A stretch of 64,000 bases of DNA, taken from Dastarcus helophoroides. Its lineage: Eukaryota; Arthropoda; Insecta; Coleoptera; Bothrideridae. Below the pieces are notes generated by a model. The model worked only from the letters and a program-made list of their open reading frames with translations. It was not told where the DNA came from and did no database searches. The translations under genes and the position numbers were made by a program. Of the stretch, positions 57,083-64,000 are shown in pieces. The DNA lies in contig CM053335.1 of the NCBI GenBank assembly GCA_028583605.1, forward strand, positions 14,830,053 through 14,894,052, written 5' to 3'. How positions within the stretch are numbered: position 1 is the first letter of the stretch; each line of letters starts with the position of its first letter.

Positions 57083-57890
57083 TGGTTCTAGATTTTTATT
57101 CTTAGGTTCTAGATTTTATTGTTAGGTTCTACATTTTATTCTTTGGTTGTAGATTTTTATTCTTTGGTTCTAGATTTTTATTCTTTGGTTCTAGATTTTT
57201 ATTCTTTGGTTCTAGATTTTTATTCTTTGGTTCTAGATTTTTATTCTTTGGTTCTAGATTTTTATTCTTAGGTTCTAGATTTTTATTCTTTGGTTCTAGA
57301 TTTTTATTCTTTGGTTCTAGATTTTTATTCTTTGGTTCTAGATTTTTATTCTTAGGTTCTAGATTTTTATTCTTAGGTTCTAGATTTTTATTCTTTGGTT
57401 CTAGATTTTTATTCTTTGGTTCTAGATTTTTATTCTTTGGTTCTAGATTTTTATTCTTTGGTTCTAGATTTTTATTCTTTGGTTCTAGATTTTTATTCTT
57501 TGGTTCTAGATTTTTATTCTTTGGTTCTAGATTTTTATTCTTTGGTTCTAGATTTTTATTCTTTGGTTCTAGATTTTTATTCTTTGGTTCTAGATTTTTA
57601 TTCTTTGGTTCTAGATTTTTATTCTTTGGTTCTAGATTTTTATTCTTTGGTTCTAGATTTTTATTCTTTGGTTCTAGATTTTTATTCTTTGGTTCTAGAT
57701 TTTTATTCTTTGGTTCTAGATTTTTATTCTTTGGTTCTAGATTTTTATTCTTTGGTTCTAGATTTTTATTCTTTGGTTCTAGATTTTTATTCTTTGGTTC
57801 TAGATTTTTATTCTTTGGTTCTAGATTTTTATTCTTAGGTTCTAGATTTTTATTCTTTGGTTCTAGATTTTTATTCTTTGGTTCTTTTGC
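57083..57890. repeat. 21-bp tandem repeat block 2, about 36-38 copies
   Basis: The same 21-bp unit as at 56.2 kb, with a few CTTAGG variants and irregular units at the left edge (57105-57140). It is followed by TTTTTTGCCATTTTA at about 57900, the mirror of the start of block 1. Homogeneity shows recent amplification. Confidence 0.9.
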
Positions 57891-58870
57891 TCTTTGGTTT
57901 TTTTTTGCCATTTTAGTTTACCTTTTTTCTTTTTTTTTTCTTTTTTACGCTTTAACTTTAAATTATTACGCTCTTTTGCTTGCTTATTTGGTCCTTTTTG
58001 CATTTGATTTTTAATTCTTCGACCCTTTGAATTTTTGATTTATTGGTTTTTTGCGTCTTTGTTTTTTTCAGCTTTTTTGCCATTTTATTCTTTTGGTTTT
58101 TGTTCTTTTGTCCCTTCTGCTATTTTTTGTTTTGTTCTTTTGCTCTTTGGTTTTTTGGTTCATTCGCCACTGTTTCCTTGTGGTTGTTTCTAGCTTTTGC
58201 TTCTTTTTTGTTTCTTGATTGTTCTTTTGGTTTTTGACTTTTTGCTTTGGCTATGGTTTTTGTTTTGTTTTCTTTTGTGTTTGGTTCTCCTTTTGGTCTT
58301 TGGTTCTTTTGTTCTTTGGTTCTGTTGATCTGTGGTTCTGTTTGTCCTTAGTTCTTTTTTTTTGGCTGTTTGCTCTTTGGCTCTTTAACCGTTTGTTTTG
58401 GTTTTCCGTGTGCTTTTGGTTTTTGGTTCCTTTGGTCTTTGGTTCTTTTTGTCTTTGGTTCTTTTGGTCTTTGGTTCTTTTGGTTTTTGATTCTTTTGGT
58501 TTTTGGCTCTTTAGTTGTTTGTCTCTTCGACTGTTTGCTCCTTTGAATTTAGAGCTCTTTGGCTCTTTGCTCTTTTGGTTCATTTGCTCTTTGGTTTTTT
58601 GCTTCTTTGGCTCTTACTCTTTGGAGCCTTTTCTGTTTAACTCTTTTGTTCTTTGTTTTTTCACTCTTTGACACTTTGGTTCTTTTGCTCTTTGGTTCCT
58701 TTACTGTTTGGCTCTTTTAGTTTTCGGCTCTTTTGTTCTCTGCTCTACTCTTTGTTTGTGGTCTTTGACTGTTTGACTGTTTGACTGTTTGGCTTTTTGA
58801 CTATTTTAATTTTTGGTTCTTTTGTTCTTTGGCTCTTTTACTTTTTGACTTTTTTAAAGTCAAACCATTC

Positions 58871-59850
58871 TGAAAAAGTTTAATTTCTACTTTCATGTCC
58901 AAATTTTTGGATCCTACATTAAAAAAAAATAGAAGCTTCAACGCTTTGTCTTAAAATAAAGCACAAAATCTATAAAAAAGTTGAAATTTCGATAATAACT
59001 GCGAAATTTCCGAACGAAATTTTTTGGAAATTTCCTAGTTTCAAATCGAAATTTTGCATGTGAAGTTGAATTTTCCTGGAAAAAAGATAAAATTTCTAGA
59101 CAAAGAATTTTAAAATGGAAGTTGAAATTTCAAAAATAACTTTGAAATTCCTTTTTTTTTTGACAATTTCTTGCTTGCACAATGAAATTTTAATTTAAAA
59201 ATCGAAATTTTGCGTATGAAAATTGAATTTTCCAGGGAAAGGTGAAATTTCGGGTTTAAAATTTAAATTTTGATGTCCAACTGTTTGGGAAAAGTTGAAA
59301 TTTTGGGATAAAGCACGAAACTTCTAAATAATATTTTGAAATAAACTTTGAATTTTCCTAAAAAAAATATTTTCAGATCGAAATTTTCTGTCTAAAGTTG
59401 AGATTTAAATCGAAATGTTGAGATTTAAAAATTCCTTGTTTAATAATTTCTTAATATTTCGATTCAAAATTACGAGAACAAAGTCGAAATTTCAAGGTAA
59501 AAATCGAAATTATTCATTTAGTAAATGTCGGGATCTCAGGATTTTCGAATTTTAAAATTGTTTCAAATTTCGTGTTTAATTCTAGAGTTTTTGACTTCGA
59601 AAACTTGAGATTTTTTTATCAAATTCGTATTTTTTAATTACAACTTTTATCTTAAACTGTTTAGTTTAGAGTTGAAATTTTTACCTTTTTCTTTGAAAGT
59701 CTAGAGGATTTGACTTGTCGAAATTTCGACTTAAGCTTTGAAATTTAGGTCTTTTTCTAGAAAATTCGTGTTTAAATTTTAAAAGCCAATTATTTTAAGG
59801 TTAATTTAAAAAAAAGAAAATAACCAAAAACGTTACTTGGTTACTGAGTT
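58871..59850. repeat. Degenerate AAATTTCGA words in mib1 intron 3
   Basis: Same low-complexity family as the other introns (GAAATTTCGA, AAAGTTGAAATTT), no fixed period. Confidence 0.6.
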
Positions 59851-60470
59851 CTTCGCTTTAAAAAGAATTGTTACATTTTTCTTTATTGATCGAAATTGAA
59901 GGAACGCATCATTGGGCCTATAACCATCAACTGTGATATGATGAAATTCAACGGCATTTCCTCGCAATAACAAAAAGTCGTGCTTTCCTAAATAGTCGAC
60001 GAAACGGTGAACGGTAGACCTCCGAGCTCAATTCCCAAATCGTTCACGTTTTGCAGACGCGACACTTCATGTTAGTGAATTTTTCCGCCGCCGAAATATG
60101 GGATCCAGGTGGCGGCCTACGGTCGTTGAAAACAAGCTGCCGTGGCCGAATCAGCACTTTGGATGCAGGACATACGTGTCGTTATTAAAAATCCGGGCCG
60201 TAAGTAGTGCGGGCCGGAGCCCTAACTTTTAATCGAATTAAATCCAGGACCTCGTTTGTCACACCCGACTCTGCGGCTCGCCTCAGCTAATCGCGTTTGT
60301 CAATGGGCCCGATCATTTAATAAAGCGCCTCCGGCGGAGCATTTTCGCGTCGTAAAATGGGGCTAATAATGGGCGCGATAAACTTTCAGCGCCAACTGCG
60401 TCCGACGCCGGGGCCACTACGAAAAAATTCAACCAAGTACAAGAATTACTATCGCTTAGGATTTAGAAAT
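59851..60470. other. GC-rich island inside mib1 intron 3
   Basis: In sharp contrast with its surroundings, 59995-60420 is rich in CG (GCCGGAGCCC, CGCCTCCGGCGGAGC, GTCCGACGCCGGGGCC). No ORF with a family signature was found. It could be a conserved intronic regulatory element or an alternative promoter. Confidence 0.4.
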
Positions 60471-61600
60471 GAAAAATGTTCATTAGCAAAATAAATAGTA
60501 ATTTTCAATTAATCACAGAATTTTTATAAAAACCTCTCTCTTTTCAAGAAAAATGTAAAAGGAGTAATTCCATTTTTTTAGTTTTTGAAGTGAAAACCTC
60601 TTTAGAGGCGTTTAGCGATTTTGGGTAGGGTTGTGGCTTCGCGTAACCACCACGCGTCACCATCACGCGTTACCAACATGCCCCTAATGTTAAATGTATA
60701 TTCTACTGTTAACATTGGAGCATATTAAAGTGTATTACATTATCAATAAATATTTTTTCAAGACAAACTAGTATTTGAATTGGTGAAGTGAAATTTCTAA
60801 CTTTACTCTTGAACTCAATTGCTATATCGCATGTGGCAGCTTTAATAGTAGCCTCAAACGACAGTTTTTGCAACTTTTTCCAGTTAGTGTTACTTTTTGA
60901 CCATAATGCGTAAAAAGGCCGAAATTTTCGACGCGATTTTAATTAAACAAGAAAAAAGTGCCAGAGTTCCCGCTAGACGCCGTTAACGACAATTTAATAC
61001 GTTCATGCAAATGATGTATCGCAAAATATTATTAAAACCCATTTTCGGTAATGTTTCGGCTTCCGTCGTCTTTTTCTGCACGAAACTTCGAGAGGGGCAG
61101 ATTGATTGATAATTATTTACCGCGATAAAAAATGTATACATGCTTAACTCCGGCTTTTGTAACTTACAAGTGGTGAACGATCAATTACTGTCAGTTCTAG
61201 AAGAGGAAAGTTAAAAAGCTGCAAGTTGTATTACTTTACTTTTTAAGTGGCAAAGTTCATGCTAATAACGGTGGCCATTTTTTACTCGAGGCCCGAAAAC
61301 ACGGCCCCCCCAGGCGTTTTTGTTCCGAATTCTCCACCACACTCGCGCCCCCACATAAACTTGAATTTTGACATGTTAAATTGCCTACTGGTTTATTGCG
61401 TTTAAGAGACGCAGTTAAATTCATGACGCCATTGTTGTTATTTATCGGTGTTATAAATTGTTTTCTGGTTAACTTGATAAATCCCAGCTCGGGGAACTTT
61501 GAAGACTTGAGTTCGATACGTGAAGAAGTTTGTAGTTGGCCCCAAGTTTCACATTTAGTGCCAATATTTATCTAAGTCGAGGTTTCGAACTTTAAAGCAA
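60471..61600. other. Unique, more complex intron sequence with regulatory-looking motifs
   Basis: Not repetitive. It contains an ATGCAAAT octamer at 61005-61012 and TTGATTGATAATTATTTAC at 61102-61120 (Exd/Hox and homeodomain-type sites). A 64-codon ORF at 61381-61575 has no domain. Function is inference only. Confidence 0.35.
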
Positions 61601-63042
61601 AACATCGAGACTGAAGCCATTTTTACTGATTAACAGTCTGACGATTTAACACGCAACATCTAAGCACGTAGCTAGGGGTAGAGGCTAAGAGGAGCAACGG
61701 CCCCCTGAAATGCAAAAATCATAGGTCGACCATTTTTTAATCCCAAAATATCCATTTTTTTCGTAAATGTTGGGCTTGAACTTTGGATTTATTTAATTGT
61801 TTTTTCTACATTCCACTTTTTTTTTGAAAATTTCAATCATAAAGATTTAATTTTTAATTAGTTTTTAAAACTTAAATTCGGAACTTCACGTTTCGTTCTC
61901 TTATAGATATTTTCACCTTTTTTTCTTTAAACTCTACCTTTTAAAAGCGTTGCTGTTGAATTTTTTTTTCTTAATTTTCGGAAAATTAAACTTGTGATGA
62001 GGGATTATTTTTTACATTTTAATATTTTTGTTTGGTCTACACCATTGTCTAAGACTTGGTTTTAATTTTCTTTTTTGAAAATATATTGCATTCTTTCTCA
62101 AAATTTAATTATTTTTATCTTAACCATATTATTTCATGAAATTTGGATCTACAGATGAGGAATTCTTTTTTATATTTTATTATTTTTTTTTTAGTCTATT
62201 TTTTTTATAAGATTTGTTTTGAAAATTATAATGTGTTCTTTCCCGAAATTTTAATTATCTTTTCTTTTAACCATAATATTTGATATTTCAAATTCATTTT
62301 CTTTAAAATTTATGTTTTCAGGAAAAGGGCCTTCAGTCTGAGCCTCCATTTTTTTATATTTAAATTTTTGAGTCCAAATAATTTTTCTGCGATTTTCAAA
62401 ATTCTGTTATAATATTTTAATTAGTAAAAAAATTAATATCTGTTTTTGTAACTATTACTTTATTAACATGGAAACTTCGGAAAAGTATTTTCCCCAAATT
62501 TTAGCGGAATTCTTCACATTCCAATTTAATTTTCCGAAATATGAATTTACAATTCAAAATTCAGTTTATTTCGTAGCGTTTTACTCTTTTGGTTTTAATT
62601 TTTTTTCTTAAAATTCTAATAATTTTGTGGAAATTTGAATTTTGCTTCTTTTTTTGAAAATTTGGATTTTGCTTCTTCTTTTTTTTTTTTTGAAAATTTG
62701 GGCTTTAATCACATTTTTTCTTGAAATGTTCCGTTTTTTAATTCGGGCAAATTTTTTGACATTTCAAGGTTAAATTTCCATTAGAATTTGAACTTTCAAA
62801 TTTTGGTTGAAGATTTCAATTCTTTTTATACTTACTTTATCTTTTCGTTTAAGCAGTTTTTTGAAAATCTGAGGTTTTAATTTTCTCCCAGACTTTTAGT
62901 TTTTAACAAGGCAAAGTTGTTTGCAAAACTTTCATCCAAATTGTTTTATAATCAAAATTTTTGGCCTTCCCATTTAAATTTCTTTGGATAATATATGTTT
63001 TTGGGTTTAAAATCCCAGTGTTTTTTACTTTCAATTGAAGTA
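61600..63042. other. T-rich low-complexity intron DNA
   Basis: Long T runs with degenerate AAATTT words. No gene. Confidence 0.5.
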
Positions 63043-63160
63043 TCTCTCTCAAGACGATAGCTTGGCTATCGAAACGCGTTAAAGCAACCTTTGTTGTGTT
63101 TTTTTGGTTTCAGGCGACAGGATTTGTATTTTAATTTTTTTCAATTGAAGGTTCCGTTTT
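63043..63160 (+). mobile_element. Dispersed repeat family R, copy 5 (+ orientation)
   Basis: ATCTCTCTCAAGACGATAGC, TTGGCTATCGAAACGCGTTA, AAGCAACCTTTGTTGTGTTT, GGTTTCAGGCGACAGGATTT. Stem II (GATAGC/GCTATC) and GAAACGCGTT of the hammerhead-like motif are intact, but the core reads CTCAAGA. It lies in mib1 intron 3. Confidence 0.65.
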
Positions 63161-63442
63161 TTTCTAATTATTTAAGCCTTTTTTTTGGATTTCGATTTTT
63201 TTCTCAAAATGCAGATATTTTTTGTCAAAATATCGACAAAAAGTTTGACATTTTAATCTAATTTTTTTGGAAAATACGAACTGACCAGAATTTCAGATTT
63301 TCTCATATTTTTTGACCATTTTTCGTTTTGAAATTAATATATTTTCTGGGTGTTTTAACTCCCATTTTTCTCACTCTTTCTTTTTCTTTGGAGAGAATTA
63401 AAGCGTAAGGGAAGGACGATGATTGCGGGAGGGCAAGAGGCT

Positions 63443-64000
<558 letters not shown>

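Larger units (their letters stand above)
52680..58870. repeat. 6.2-kb T-rich minisatellite array (CTTTGGTTCTTTTG units)
   Basis: Near-continuous 13-16-bp units such as GCTCTTTGGTTCTTTT, with almost no A on the + strand outside embedded blocks. A higher-order repeat of about 800 bp is visible: GTCCCTTCTGCTATTTTTTG lies near 56024, 56818 and 58110. The periodic, stop-poor sequence generates long spurious ORFs on both strands (up to 450 codons at 55717-57069 + and 372 at 55920-57038 -). None has a domain. Confidence 0.9.

Noticed and set aside
56199..57890. Regular 21-bp units as a CRISPR array
   Set aside because: The units are contiguous without unique spacers, and the genome is eukaryotic.

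Overview
The window is nuclear DNA of an insect. Spliced genes with GT-AG introns, a ZAD-type zinc-finger gene (a family expanded in insects) and a very well conserved mind bomb gene support this. The genome is AT-rich, with introns and intergenic DNA inflated by tandem repeats and small inverted-repeat elements. A beetle is plausible, but I cannot settle the order from sequence alone.

Four protein genes are supported. (1) A fasciclin (FAS1) domain gene on + has five exons at 744-2351, 10741-10878, 12527-12728, 18168-18383 and 31639-31727. All junctions stay in frame, and its 5' exon(s) lie outside the window or were not found. (2) A ZAD zinc-finger gene on + has two exons, 36456-36578 and 36631-37632. 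(3) The Sec61 beta subunit gene on - has three exons, 40184-40186, 39908-40101 and 39208-39295, and is convergent with gene 2. (4) The first three coding exons of mind bomb 1 (mib1) on + are at 43989-44105, 45109-46110 and 51804-52412. The remaining ankyrin repeats and the RING fingers must lie beyond position 64000. The four genes share no pathway: extracellular adhesion, transcription control, ER protein translocation and Notch-ligand ubiquitination.

Most of the window is repeat. The FAS1 introns hold a 192-bp satellite (about 4.1-8.4 kb), two large blocks of about 20-bp minisatellite in opposite orientation on either side of exon 4 (13.7-17.5 kb and 18.8-22.2 kb), and a 360/484-bp tandem array (25.3-28.9 kb) carrying nested insertions. 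Between the FAS1 and ZAD genes is a 2-kb array with a 154-bp period, packed with TGACCTTGA, the monomeric nuclear-receptor element, and CACGTG motifs. The mib1 introns hold a 363-bp array and a 6-kb T-rich array that creates long spurious ORFs on both strands. A (GA)n tract of about 190 bp lies near the right edge.

The most unusual signal is a set of minute palindromic insertions (22-40 nt) near 30.5, 40.4, 40.5, 42.3 and 42.8 kb. Each is flanked by a perfect 7-bp direct repeat, and one has an empty-site comparison inside this window. Also notable is a dispersed repeat of about 130 bp, five copies, whose best copy contains a hammerhead-ribozyme-like core.
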